DNA of 64,000 bases from Lentzea californiensis (GTDB lineage Bacteria > Actinomycetota > Actinomycetes > Mycobacteriales > Pseudonocardiaceae): positions 1 to 64,000 of the forward strand of contig NZ_JANBBE010000009.1 of NCBI RefSeq assembly GCF_024648825.1, written 5' to 3'. The stretch's first letter is position 1. The number at the start of each line of letters is the position of its first letter. The notes below the pieces were generated by a model. That model did no database searches, was not told the DNA's origin, and saw nothing but the letters and a program-made list of their open reading frames with translations. The position numbers and the translations under genes are program-made. Below are positions 49,134 through 59,300 of this stretch, piece after piece.

Positions 49134-50715
49134 GGATCTCCTTGAAGGCGGCCGAGAGCGAGCGGCTGCGGGCGTCGAACACCTTGCCGCCGCTCATCTT
49201 CGCCACCTGCTCCATCTCGGCCGCGGCGCTCTCGCCGAACAGCACGGGGAAGATCGGGATGCTCTTGAGGTCCGGCGGCAGGCTCAGGTGGAACAGCTGG
49301 AAGTCGGTGATGCCCTCGCTGCCGGTGTTCTCGCCGTCGGTCATCAGCACGATCGACGTGAAGCGGTTCGGGTCGGCGTCGATCTGCTGGCGCAGCACGT
49401 CGTAACCGCCGCGCAGGCTGCTGTAGATCGCCGTGCCGCCGGACGCGTCGAGGTTCGTGGCGGTGGCACGGATCTGGTCGAGGACCGGGCGCGGGTCGTT
49501 CTGCGGCACCTCGTACTTCAAGGCGGGTTGCGCGCTGCTGCTGAACGGCAGCAACGTCACCTGCTCGCGGCCGTGGAACCGGCTGAACCTGCCGGCGAGC
49601 GACTCGTCGGCACCGGTCAGCCCGGTGAGGGCCTGGCGCAGGCCGTCGATCCGGTCGCCCTGCATCGAGCCGGACGTGTCGAGCACGTAGAGCGTGCGGG
49701 ACGGGCGGCGCAGCTGGTCGAAGTACGTGGTGATGAGACCGTCCACAGCGGACTGGCTGCCGGGGAACGGCAGTTCCACGAGGTCCTTCGTGGCGAACTT
49801 GCCGTCCAGCTGCACCTGCGGCACGGCGGGCCGGCGGTGCGTGGTCTCCATGATCTTGCGCTGGACGTCCGCGCTCCTGAGGTGGTCGGACAGCTTCCGG
49901 TGCGCCTCACGGGCTTCCGACGACGCCGACGTGAGCAGCGTGAGCGGGTAGTCGGCCGTCACCACGCCGTCGCTCGGGTAGACCAGCGTCAGCGGCTGGG
50001 GCATCGACAGCAGCACCGACTCGTAGTTGATCAGACCGTCCACCCTGGCGCCGGGATCCTGCGCGCGCCGCTGGTAGGCCTCCGACAGCCAGCCGGACGA
50101 GCCCGCCGACAGCTTCTGAGCCGAGAAGAACTGCTTGAGCTGCGGCGCGACCGCGTCGATCCGTGCCGCGTCGAGTGCCGAACCCGACCCGGACAACGCG
50201 GCCGCGACACCGACCAGCGCGGAGAACCCGGAGTTGGAGGCGGACGGGTCGGTCATGCCGTAGGTGAACTTCTGCGCGCCCGCGGCCTCGGCGATCTCCG
50301 CCCAGCCGACGCGTTTCGTGTCCCAGCCCAGTTCCCGCACCTTCGCGGCGGGCAGGCCGAGCACGACGGGTGACGACATCACCTTGGCCGGCGTGCTGAG
50401 CCGCTTCTGGGCCTCGGGCACGAGTTCGAGGTAGCGGTTGGAGGAGAACCAGACCGCGTCGAAGCCCTGCTCGGCCGCACCGCTCGCGACCTTCTCGGCA
50501 CCCTCGACAGTGCCGGTGAAGCTGAACTTCACGCTGATGCCGGTGGCCTTGGCGGCCTCGTCGAGGATCGGCTGGAGGTCGGCCAGTTCGCTGCCCGCGA
50601 GGACGCGGAGGGTGCCGGGGGCGGCGTCGCCGACCGGTCTGGCCGGATCTGTCGAGTCGGAACATCCCGCCAGCAGCGCCACGACGGCGGCCGCGGGGAT
50701 GAGACGGCGGATCAT
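49120..50715 (-). CDS. Lipoprotein with substrate-binding and von Willebrand A domains
   Basis: A 531-aa lipoprotein: signal and lipobox LLAGCSD (Cys18). Residues 35-300 form a periplasmic-binding-protein-like domain (TLRVLAGSELADLQPILDEAAKATGI, YPLTLLTSASSEAR). Residues about 335-530 form a VWA domain with an intact metal site (VLDTSGSMQGD, ASGGTAIYSSL, LMTDGENTG). It likely binds a ligand and metal on the outer face of the membrane. The ATG is 88 bases after telA. The combination with TelA recurs in actinobacteria; the job is unknown. Confidence 0.85.
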   Translation of the reverse strand: MIRRLIPAAAVVALLAGCSDSTDPARPVGDAAPGTLRVLAGSELADLQPILDEAAKATGISVKFSFTGTVEGAEKVASGAAEQGFDAVWFSSNRYLELVPEAQKRLSTPAKVMSSPVVLGLPAAKVRELGWDTKRVGWAEIAEAAGAQKFTYGMTDPSASNSGFSALVGVAAALSGSGSALDAARIDAVAPQLKQFFSAQKLSAGSSGWLSEAYQRRAQDPGARVDGLINYESVLLSMPQPLTLVYPSDGVVTADYPLTLLTSASSEAREAHRKLSDHLRSADVQRKIMETTHRRPAVPQVQLDGKFATKDLVELPFPGSQSAVDGLITTYFDQLRRPSRTLYVLDTSGSMQGDRIDGLRQALTGLTGADESLAGRFSRFHGREQVTLLPFSSSAQPALKYEVPQNDPRPVLDQIRATATNLDASGGTAIYSSLRGGYDVLRQQIDADPNRFTSIVLMTDGENTGSEGITDFQLFHLSLPPDLKSIPIFPVLFGESAAAEMEQVAKMSGGKVFDARSRSLSAAFKEIRGYQ

Positions 50716-50803
50716 GCTGGCTCCTGGGAGTCGCGCTGATGGCTCGGGAGTGGGGCTGGCGGACGGAGTCGTGCCTGTACTGGTGCGGCGGCGAGCTGAC
50801 CGG

Positions 50804-51940
50804 TCACGGCTGGTCCCCGGTCTCCCGCACGCGGGTCAGGCGGTCGTGGGCGCGCCGGATCTCGGTGTCCAGCGCGGAGACCGTGCTGGACATGGAGTCG
50901 GCGGCGCGGGCCCTGAACGTGTCGATCGCGTCGATCGCCGCGTAGATCTGGTCGAACGAGGTCCGCACCGCCTCGACGCCGACGGCGGGGGTCGAGGCGA
51001 TGCGCTGGATCTCCTCGCCCTGCAAGGACATCAGCGTCGCGTTCGAGCGCAGGATCGAGTCGGTCAGGCCGCGCACCGCGTCGACCTGGTCGATCACCTC
51101 GCGCTGCCCGGCCAGCGCCGCCGCGACCGCCACGCCGATCCGCAACGCGGTGACGGTCGTGCTCACGGCCCGTTCGATGCCCTTGACCAGCTCGTCGTTG
51201 TTGCGGCGCACCACGTCCAGTGCCATGTACCCCTGCGCGCACACGGCGAGCTGGGTCAGCAGGTCCTGATGCCGTTGCCGCAGGCCGAAGAGCACGTCGG
51301 CGCGCAACGCCTGGGCGCGTGCGGGTTCGGCGAAGTCGAGGACGGCCACCTGGCGCTGCACCGCCTCGTCCATCTCGGCGGCCAGGGCGGCGTCCTGCGA
51401 CAGCTGGGTCATCAGGTCCCACAACCGTTGCCGCTCGCCTTTGATCGCGGCGTTGTCGCGCTTCAGCGCGTCCTGACCGGACCGCAGCCTCAGCACGATG
51501 CGGTTGAGCGGCTCGTCGGCCGCGCGCAGCCGTGCCAGCAGGCCGCGGGCCGAGTTGCCGCCGGGGAGGAAGCCGAGGATCTTGCGGCCGGTCAGCTTGC
51601 TCAGGTCCTGCGGATCGAGCTCGCGGACGGAGCGCCGCAGCTCGGTCAGGCTGGTCGAGACCTGGGCGCCGTGCGGCGACGAGACGGACGCGAGCGTGCG
51701 GTCGAGCAGCCGGCCCGCGATCTGCGCCGCCAGCCGCATCTCCGCCTCGCCGAGCACCAGTGCCTCGTCGGCGATCCGGCTGAAGTCCGGTGACTGCGGG
51801 TCGACGGCGCCCAGGGCCGACACGAAGGCCTCGGCCCGTGACGACAGCTCGGTCCTGTCGGCGACGGGGATGAGCCCGGCCGCGCGGCCGACCGGTACGG
51901 GTTCGACGGGATCCGGTGGCGTCAGAACGAAATCGGTCAT
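50804..51940 (-). CDS. TelA-family toxic anion resistance protein
   Basis: A 378-aa, mostly helical cytosolic protein with TelA/KlaA family features (DLSKLTGRKILGFLPGGNSARGLLARLRAADEPLNRIVLRLRSGQDALKRDNAAI, RRNNDELVKGIERAVSTTVTALRIGVAVAAALAGQREVIDQV). TelA proteins are linked to tellurite and envelope stress. The ATG is two bases upstream from the stop of the preceding gene on this strand (51942), so they are co-translated. Confidence 0.9.
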   Translation of the reverse strand: MTDFVLTPPDPVEPVPVGRAAGLIPVADRTELSSRAEAFVSALGAVDPQSPDFSRIADEALVLGEAEMRLAAQIAGRLLDRTLASVSSPHGAQVSTSLTELRRSVRELDPQDLSKLTGRKILGFLPGGNSARGLLARLRAADEPLNRIVLRLRSGQDALKRDNAAIKGERQRLWDLMTQLSQDAALAAEMDEAVQRQVAVLDFAEPARAQALRADVLFGLRQRHQDLLTQLAVCAQGYMALDVVRRNNDELVKGIERAVSTTVTALRIGVAVAAALAGQREVIDQVDAVRGLTDSILRSNATLMSLQGEEIQRIASTPAVGVEAVRTSFDQIYAAIDAIDTFRARAADSMSSTVSALDTEIRRAHDRLTRVRETGDQP

Positions 51941-51941
51941 G

Positions 51942-53015
51942 TCAGTACTGCTTCGCGATCGCCTCGAGCATCCGCTCCAGGGTCTCGTGCGCGGGCGGTT
52001 CGACCACGTCCACGATCGTCTGCGGCACGGTCAGGTCCTTCTCCTCGACGACGTCGTTGAAGTGCCTGGGATCCGCTGTGCGGAAGCCGAACGTCGCGGC
52101 GAGCCTGCCCAGTTCGGCATCGCTCTGCAGCAGCTGCCCGACCCGGTCGCCGGCCTCGCGCAACGGCACGAGCGTGTGCTTGGACAGCACCGTCGGCGCC
52201 GGGTAGAGCAGCTTCATGTCCGGCCGGACCGACGAGTCGCCCCGCACCACCCGGTCCACGAACTGCGCCTCGTACGCCAGCACCAGCGGCGTCTTGCCCA
52301 TGCCCGCGGACAGGTAGTCCTCGAACGGGCCCTCGGTGCTGCTCTGCGTGTATCCCTGGTCCAGGAACAGCTTCGACACCGCGGGCAGCACCTTGGCCTC
52401 GGCGTCCTGCGACGACACCACCCCGCTGTTGGCGACGAACGACGTGATCGCCAGGTACATCGCCGCCGAGTTCGAGTCACGCGGATCGGTCGTCGTGACG
52501 AGCAGGTTCTTGCGCGCGGGATAGGCCGTGTTGCCCGGCAGCTGGTCCCAGCGCGTGCCCTTGGCCGCGAGCTCGAGGTACGCCTGCACGTCGAACGTCT
52601 GGTAGCCCGGCCCGGACTTCACCACACCGGCCTTCGTCAGCAGGCCGACGACCGGGTCGAACGTGGCGATGACCATCGGCGACGAGAACGGCGCGTACGT
52701 CCGCGCGGCCTTGCGGTCGCGCTGGATCTTCTCGGCGGCGGGCGCCGAGGACGGGAACGCGAAGTCGTACGAGTTCAGGTCCGTGGCCGTCGCGATCTGC
52801 CGCGACCCGGCCGGATCCACCTCGACCACCAGGCCGTGCTTCGCGAACACGTCCTTGACGCGCTGGTCGGCGAAGAAGGCGAGCTTCTCCGAGCCGATCA
52901 CACCGCGGACGGTCTGGAGCCGGGCCTGTTCGCCGGAGCCCTGCCCCAGGACGACGGCCGTCACGACACCCACGAGCAGGACGACCGCAAGACCGATGCC
53001 GAGCGTTCTCTTCAC
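51942..53015 (-). CDS. Membrane-anchored substrate-binding-like protein, first gene of the telA operon
   Basis: A 357-aa protein with an N-terminal membrane anchor or signal (TLGIGLAVVLLVGVVTAVVLG) and no lipobox Cys. The rest is extracellular and resembles a type II periplasmic binding protein (VIGSEKLAFFADQRVKDVFAKHGLVVEV, DFAFPSSAPAAEKI, TPLVLAYEAQFVDRVV). It heads the four-gene operon; the ligand is unknown. No permease gene accompanies it, so it may be a sensor or envelope protein rather than an importer component. Confidence 0.8.
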   Translation of the reverse strand: MKRTLGIGLAVVLLVGVVTAVVLGQGSGEQARLQTVRGVIGSEKLAFFADQRVKDVFAKHGLVVEVDPAGSRQIATATDLNSYDFAFPSSAPAAEKIQRDRKAARTYAPFSSPMVIATFDPVVGLLTKAGVVKSGPGYQTFDVQAYLELAAKGTRWDQLPGNTAYPARKNLLVTTTDPRDSNSAAMYLAITSFVANSGVVSSQDAEAKVLPAVSKLFLDQGYTQSSTEGPFEDYLSAGMGKTPLVLAYEAQFVDRVVRGDSSVRPDMKLLYPAPTVLSKHTLVPLREAGDRVGQLLQSDAELGRLAATFGFRTADPRHFNDVVEEKDLTVPQTIVDVVEPPAHETLERMLEAIAKQY

Positions 53016-53185
53016 TGTCCACCTCTACGAAAAGCCCTGCCGGAGAACAGATCTTTCGTCACTTCGACGCCGTGCCGGGGTGAGTGGTCGCAACCGTGAG
53101 GTGAACAGTCGATGAACGCACCGATGAGTTCCGGGCGGCTCGGGAGTCGGTACCGGTGAAGGGTACGAATGGAGGAGGTTCCGCG

Positions 53186-53518
53186 ATGAAGTTCGTGACG
53201 ATCGGCTACGGAGAGCGTGCCGACTACGACCGAACGGCAGCGGCCGTGCGGGACGAGGCACACGCGCACGATGCACGCCTGCGCGCGCAGGGAGCGGAGG
53301 TGGGCGTCGCAGGGGAGCCCGTGCAGGTCCGCAACCCCGGCAACACCGGCACGACCACGAAGGCAGGGGCGTTCCTCAGGTCCGGCCTGCCGATCGCGGG
53401 GTTCGCGATCATCGAGGCCGACTCGGTGGAGGAGGCTGTGCGCATGGTGGCGGGGACTCCGTGCGCGGTCGCGCACGGAGTCGTCGAGGTGTGGCCGCTC
53501 CAGTCAGCCCAGGGGTGA
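53186..53518 (+). CDS. YCII-related domain protein
   Basis: A 110-aa alpha/beta protein with the YCII/DGPF pattern: MKFVTIGYGERADYD, DEAHAHDARLRAQGAEVG, and AGFAIIEADSVEEAVRMVAGTPCAVAHGVVEVWPLQ. Members are ferredoxin-like dimers often encoded next to sigma factors or VOC enzymes; no firm function. ATG chosen for the strong GGAGGAGG site 8 bases upstream. Its 3' end overlaps the VOC remnant. Confidence 0.78.
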   Translation: MKFVTIGYGERADYDRTAAAVRDEAHAHDARLRAQGAEVGVAGEPVQVRNPGNTGTTTKAGAFLRSGLPIAGFAIIEADSVEEAVRMVAGTPCAVAHGVVEVWPLQSAQG

Positions 53519-53716
53519 CCTGTCGTCCACGGACCACTTGTGGCCGAACGGATCCGTGAAGCCGCCCTGCCGGTGCGTGCCCCACGGCATCTCGTGACTC
53601 ATGACCGGGGAACCAGAAGCTCCCGCGGCCACTGCTCTGGCGACGACGCCGTCGGTGAACAGCTCGACCCCGACGGCGTCCGGCTCAGTGATCGCCGGAC
53701 GATCTGGTGGCGAGAC
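53504..53716 (-). pseudogene. VOC (glyoxalase/PhnB-like) protein, C-terminal remnant
   Basis: The minus strand is open from just after the cchJ stop (53717-53719) to a TGA at 53504-53506, with no start codon at its head. The 70 codons read like the end of a PhnB-type VOC protein: TEPDAVGVELFTDGVVARAVAAG and MPWGTHRQGGFTDPFGHKWSV. The N-terminal half is absent, replaced by cchJ, so the gene was probably truncated when the siderophore genes were inserted or rearranged here. Confidence 0.75.
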
Positions 53717-54673
53717 CTAACCGAGCAACCAGGCGACGTCACGCACCAGCGCATGCCGCCACCCCACGCGGTCGTGGCCAGCGGGGGAGCGGTTCACCCG
53801 CACCGCCGCACCCGCTTGCGCCGCGAGCTCCTCCACGACCGAGCAGTGCCGGTGCATCCTCGGCTCGTGCTCGCCGACGTCGAACGCGACGCGCAGACCG
53901 GAGAGATCAGGCCGGGACCGCAGCCTTTCCGCCGTGTCACCGCCCGCCGGGCCGTCCAGTGACAGACCGGACCGGGGCAGGTCGCGGGCGTACCAGAACG
54001 ACCCCGACTGGCATGCCACCTTCGACACCAGCGCGGGGAGGTCCAGTGCCGCCTGGAACGCGCTGAGCCCGCCGAGGCTCTGCCCGGCCACCACGAACCG
54101 CGACAGGTCCACGGTCACGCCGTTCGAGGCGAGCAACGGCAGCAGCTCGTCCCGGATCGCCTGCCACAGCTCGGGAGAGCTGTACTCGGCGTCGCGATCA
54201 CGAGGCGTGGGGAGGAAGACCAGCGTGGCGGGCGGCATCTCGCCGTTCTTCACCGCCGACTCGAACGCCGCGACAGCGGGGTGCGCGTACATCCAGTCGT
54301 CGCCGTCGAGCAGCAGCACGACCGGCTTGCCGCCTTGGTGCACGCGCACTGTCTTGCGTCCCAGCGAACCGTTCCACCGGATGCGGAGCGCCGGTACGTC
54401 CAGCACCTCGTCCGGGCCGGCGACCGGCCAGTGCGGCTGCGGCTCCAGGTCCGGCGTGGTGAAGATCGACCGGTTCAGGCCCGCACCGGCCGGATTCGAC
54501 GGGTCGGCGTGCTCCTCGCCGTCCGAGAAGAAGTGGTAGGTCACCCGCAGCCGGGCCGGCATCTCGACCTCGGCGGACCACAGGTCGTCCTTCTCGTGCG
54601 TCAGCTCGACCGGGTCCAGCACGCTCTCGAACCGCAGCGAGGCCGGGCCTCCGCGCCACTCGAACCTGGTCAT
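53717..54673 (-). CDS. cchJ: CchJ-like siderophore esterase/hydrolase
   Basis: A 318-aa Fes/IroE-type alpha/beta hydrolase with an N-terminal sandwich (FEWRGGPASLRFESVLDP) and the hydrolase domain: VLLLDGDDWMYA, nucleophile Ser199 in VVAGQSLGGLSAFQAAL, and catalytic His in SPAGHDRVGWRHAL. It would hydrolyse the ferric siderophore or a biosynthetic ester. Order NRPS-ABC-esterase matches cchH-cchI-cchJ of the coelichelin cluster. The ATG overlaps the ABC stop (4 bases). Confidence 0.85.
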   Translation of the reverse strand: MTRFEWRGGPASLRFESVLDPVELTHEKDDLWSAEVEMPARLRVTYHFFSDGEEHADPSNPAGAGLNRSIFTTPDLEPQPHWPVAGPDEVLDVPALRIRWNGSLGRKTVRVHQGGKPVVLLLDGDDWMYAHPAVAAFESAVKNGEMPPATLVFLPTPRDRDAEYSSPELWQAIRDELLPLLASNGVTVDLSRFVVAGQSLGGLSAFQAALDLPALVSKVACQSGSFWYARDLPRSGLSLDGPAGGDTAERLRSRPDLSGLRVAFDVGEHEPRMHRHCSVVEELAAQAGAAVRVNRSPAGHDRVGWRHALVRDVAWLLG

Positions 54674-56361
54674 CGGGCCACCGCCAGCTGGTAGGAGGAG
54701 TCGCGACCGAGCAGTTCGCGGTGCGTGCCCTCGGACGCGACCGTGCCGCCGTCCAGCACGATCACCCGGTCGGCCACGTCGAGCAACGCCGGGCTGCTGG
54801 TGATCACGATCGTCGTCCGGCCGCGGCGCAACTCGGTCAGGTTGCGGGCGATGAGTTGTTCGGTGACCGCGTCGACGGCCGTGGTCGGGTCGTGCAGCAC
54901 CAGGATCTCCGGGTTCGCGGCCAACGCCCGCGCGAGCGACAGCCGCTGCCGCTGCCCGCCGGACAGGTTCGCGCCCCGGTCGCGCACGGCGTAGTCGAGG
55001 CCGTCGGAGTGCAGGGCCACGACGTCGGTCAGCATCGCGGCGGACACCGCCTCCTGGACCAGCGTGCTGGTGCCGGACGGATCGACGTTCTCCCGCAACG
55101 TTCCCGCGAACACCTCGTGGTGCGACGGGTTGACCAGCAGGTGGGTGCGCACGCTCTCGATCGTCAGAGCCGCGACCTCCTGCTTGCCCACCCGGACCAC
55201 ACCCGAGTACGAAGCCGGGGGCACCTCGACGGACAGCAGGGCGGCCAGTTCGGCCGCGGCCTGCGGCTGGTACGCGGCGATCGCCACGAACTCACCTGGC
55301 TGCACCGAGAACGTCAGCTCCCGCAACGTTCCGTGCGTGACGCCGGAGACCTCGAGCCCAGCCTCCGAGATGACCTCCTCGACACCGGGGGTCATCCGCG
55401 CGGGGGCGGCCAGGACCAGCGCCATCCGTTCGGCGGAGGCCCGCGCGATCATCACGTACTTCGGCATCTCCGAGAACAGCTTCAGCGGCTCGATCAGGAA
55501 CTGCGCCAGCCCGACCACCATCACCAGCTGGCCGATGGAGATCTCGCCCCGGAACGTCAGCAGGCCCGCCCACAGCGTCACCGCCGCCGCCAGCAGCGAG
55601 TTCAGCGCGAGCGCCAGCCCGGCGTAGACGCCGTTGACCCGCGCCACGACGATCGACTGATGCTTCGCCTCGGTGCTCACCCGGCGGTAGGCCTGGAAGG
55701 CGGCGTAGCTGCCGCCGAACCCGTGCAGCGGCCGCAAACCGGCGATCAGGTCGGACACCTTCGCCCCGGCCCGTGCCACCTTCGCCTGCTGCACCTGGGT
55801 GTTGCTGCCGATCCGCCGCGACATCACGCTGAGCACGCTCAGGATCGCCGCCGTGCCGGCGAACACCAGCACCCCCAGGGGCACGCTGATCACCACCAGC
55901 ACGACACCCGTGATGACCACCGACACCAGCGAGCTGATCAGCAGCGGCACCACCTCGATGATGTCCGCGGTCTGGTCGGCGTCCTCGGTGGCGATGGTGA
56001 GCACCTCGCCGGACTTCAGGTCGACCTCGCGCGCCACCGGCTGCAGGCCGCGGTCCGCGACCTCGACCCGCCACCGGTGCGCCTCGGTCGTGTTCGCCTT
56101 CTGCAGGATCCGCATGCCGAACCGCCACGAGTACGACACCGTGGCCATGACGAGACCGAGCGCGAGCAGCGCCAGCCCGAGCGAGCTGACCTGCCCTCCG
56201 CGCAGCGCGTACTCGACGATCACGCCGAGCAGGATCGGCACGGCGGTCTCGGCGGCCTGGTAGGACCCCATCAGCAGGGTCCCGGACGTCATGGCGCCGC
56301 GGTTGCGGCGCAAGGCGATCCTCAGGATCTCCTTGCCGGTGTGGACTTCAGTGTTCGTCAA
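54670..56361 (-). CDS. cchI: CchI-like ABC exporter half with degenerate ATPase site
   Basis: A roughly 563-aa fused exporter: six membrane helices in residues about 20-310, then the nucleotide-binding domain. The signature LSGGQRQRLSLARALA is intact, but at the Walker A position the chain reads FVAIAAYQPQAAAELAALL instead of GxxGxGK(S/T), Walker B is ILVLHDPTTAVD with His where Asp binds Mg, and the H-loop His is Ser (VITSSPALL). So it should not hydrolyse ATP alone and needs an active partner, presumably the CchG-like half outside the window. Start codon uncertain (TTG 56361 or 56373); it overlaps the NRPS 3' end. Confidence 0.82.
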   Translation of the reverse strand: MTNTEVHTGKEILRIALRRNRGAMTSGTLLMGSYQAAETAVPILLGVIVEYALRGGQVSSLGLALLALGLVMATVSYSWRFGMRILQKANTTEAHRWRVEVADRGLQPVAREVDLKSGEVLTIATEDADQTADIIEVVPLLISSLVSVVITGVVLVVISVPLGVLVFAGTAAILSVLSVMSRRIGSNTQVQQAKVARAGAKVSDLIAGLRPLHGFGGSYAAFQAYRRVSTEAKHQSIVVARVNGVYAGLALALNSLLAAAVTLWAGLLTFRGEISIGQLVMVVGLAQFLIEPLKLFSEMPKYVMIARASAERMALVLAAPARMTPGVEEVISEAGLEVSGVTHGTLRELTFSVQPGEFVAIAAYQPQAAAELAALLSVEVPPASYSGVVRVGKQEVAALTIESVRTHLLVNPSHHEVFAGTLRENVDPSGTSTLVQEAVSAAMLTDVVALHSDGLDYAVRDRGANLSGGQRQRLSLARALAANPEILVLHDPTTAVDAVTEQLIARNLTELRRGRTTIVITSSPALLDVADRVIVLDGGTVASEGTHRELLGRDSSYQLAVAR

Positions 56362-59300
56362 CGTGCCGCGCAATCGCTTCGGGAGTGGAAAGGGACAGCA
56401 GGTCGCGGATCGTGACGACGGGACCGAACTCGCGGCGGAGCAGTCCGATGAGCCGCACCGCGAGCATCGAGTGCCCGCCCAGGTCGGTGAAGCCGCTCGC
56501 CATGCCCACCTCGTCCTCGTCGAGGTCGAGCGCCTCCGCGAACATCTCGCGGACGAGCGTCTCGGTCTCGGTCAGTTCCCGGTCCTCGGTCTTGGTCATC
56601 AGGGTGCCGAGCGGACGGGCCTCGGGCAAGGCCGCCGTGTCCGCCTTGCCGTTGACGGTGAGCGGGATCGCGTCCACCGCCGCGTAGTGCGACGGCCGCA
56701 GGTAGTCCGGCAGGCCGGCTCCGACCTCCGCCGCGATCGACGGGATGTCGCTGCCGTCGGCCAGCACCAGGTACGCCGCGAGCCGGTACGCGCCGTCGAC
56801 CTGCGGGTCGGCCTGCGCGACGGCCGCGACGAAGCGGACGCCCGGATGTGCCGCGAACCGCGCCTCGACCTCGCCCAGCTCGACGCGGTGACCGCGGATC
56901 TTGACCTGCTTGTCAGTGCGGCCCAGGTAGAGCAGGTTGCCGTCCGGGCGCCGGATCACCAGGTCACCGGTCCGGTACATCCGCTCGCCGGGCACCCACG
57001 GGCACGCCACGAACCGTTCGGCGGACTGCCCCGGCTGCCCGAGGTAGCCACGCGCGATGCCCACGCCCGACACGTAGAGCTCACCTGCGACGCCGTCCGG
57101 CACGTGCCGCAGCCACGGGTCGAGGACGTAGACGTCGGTGTTGTCGATCGCCACGCCGACCACCGGGTCGACGCAGTCGAACGTGCCGACGCCCAGCGTG
57201 TTGATCGTGTACTCCGTGGGCCCGTAGAGGTTGTAGCCGATCGTGCCCGGGGTGTCCGCGAGCCGCTGCCACAGCGTCGGCGTGACGGCCTCGCCGCCCA
57301 GCAGCACCAGTGCCGGCTTGTGCTCGGCGCCCAGCAGCCCTTCGGCCAGCAGTTGCTGCGCGTAGGTCGGCGTCACGTTGATGACGTCGATCTCGTGCGC
57401 GAGGCAGTACTCGACCAGCCCCGTCGCGTCGCGGCGCAGCTCCTCGTCGCAGATGTGCACCTCGTGGCCGTCGGCGAGCCAGAGCAGCTCCTCCCACGAC
57501 ATGTCGAAGGCGAACGACACGGTGTGCGCGATCCGGAACGTCCGGTGCCCGTGCTCGGCCAGCACCGGCTCGAAGATCCGGCGCTGGTGGTTGACGAGCA
57601 TGTTGGTCAGGCCTGCGTACTCGGTGACGACGCCCTTGGGCTTGCCGGTCGAACCCGAGGTGTAGATCGTGTAGGCCGCGTGCTTGAGCCTGTTCGGGTC
57701 GCCGGGCGCGAACGTGGTCACCGGTTCGGCGTCGGGCCACGGCTCGTCCAGCCTGAACGTGGTGCCCTGGATCCGCGGTGCCACCGCGCTAGTCGTGATG
57801 GTCAACGCCGGCCGTGCGTCGTCGATGATCGCGGCGATCCGCTCGTCCGGGTGGTCCAGCTCCAGCGGCACGTACGCCGCGCCGCAGCGCAGGACGCCGA
57901 ACAGCGCCACGACCCAGTCCAGCGACCGGGGCACCGCGATGGCGACCGAGGTCTCGACGCCGATGCCCTTGCCGGACAACACTCCCGCCAGGTGACGGCT
58001 GCGGTCGCGCAGTTCGGCGAACGTCATCGTCCTGCCGTGTGCGACGAGAGCGACGCGGTCCGGGTCGCGGTCGGCCGCCTGGTCGAACAGGTCGACCACG
58101 GTGAGGTCGCCGAAGTCGTTGGCGGGGTTGAGCTCCGGCTCCGGTCCCGTGCCGCGGATGGTGCCCAGCGGGCCTTCCGCGGTGGCGAGATCGCCGAGGA
58201 TGCGCAGGTAGTCGTCGAACAGCCGCTCGGCCAGAGCGGGGGCGGTGACCTCCGGCCGGTACTCCAGCTTGACCGTGAGCCGCCTGCCCGGCGTCACGAC
58301 CCAGGTGAACGGGTAGTGCGTCGAGTCCTCCGACTCGTGGTCGACGATCCCGTTGCGCGCGTTGAGCTCGTCGAACGTGCTGTCGTCCAGGAAGTTCTGC
58401 AGCACGAACAGGTTGTCGAACAGCTGGTCGTGCCCGCTCGCCCGCTGGATCTCGCCGAGCCCGACGTGCTCGTGCTCCATGGCGTCGACCCGTGAGGCCT
58501 GCACGTTCGCGAGGAACTCGGCCGCGGTGTCCTGCGGTCGAGCCGACACGCGCATCGGCACGGTGTTGAGCAGCACGCCGACGACGTCCTCGGTGCCCTC
58601 CTCCTCGCGCCCGGAGACCGTGACGCCGAAGACCGCGTCACCCCGGCCGGTCTCGCTGCCGAGCACCAGCCCGAGCGCGCCGGTGACGACCGAGTTGAGC
58701 GTGACGCCGTGCCTGCCGGCCGCCTCCCGGATCCGGCTGGAGTCCTCTTCGGACAGCGTGCGCACGATCTTCGTCGGCAGGGTGTCCGAAGTGGACCCGT
58801 CACCGAGCAGGGTCGGGCCGGGCAGCTCCGCCAGGTACCGGGCCCAGAACCGTTCCGCCGCCTGCTGGTCCTCGGCCGCCAGCGCCCGGCAGTAGCTCTC
58901 GAAGCTCGGCGCGGCGGGAGTGGAGTCGACCGGCTCGCCCGCCAGAAGTGCTCGGTAGGCACCGAACAGGTCGCGCAGCACGATCTCGCGCGACCAGCCG
59001 TCCCACAGCAGCAGGTGGTAGCTGAACAGCAACGCGTCCCGGCCGTCCGGCAGCCGCAGCACGGTGAGCCGCACCAGCGGGGGCCGGTCGAGGTCGAAAC
59101 CCGTGCCGCGGTCCTCGACGCGCAGCGCGTCCACCGCGTCCTGGTTCAGCACGTCGACCGTGCGGACCTCGACCTGACCGCCGGCCGTGAGGACCTGGAC
59201 CGGCGTGCCGTCCTCGTCCGCGAAGCCCGCGCCGACGACGGGGTGCCTGGCGATGACGTGCGCCATCGCCTTGGCCAGTGCGCCGGTGTCGAGGCGGCGG

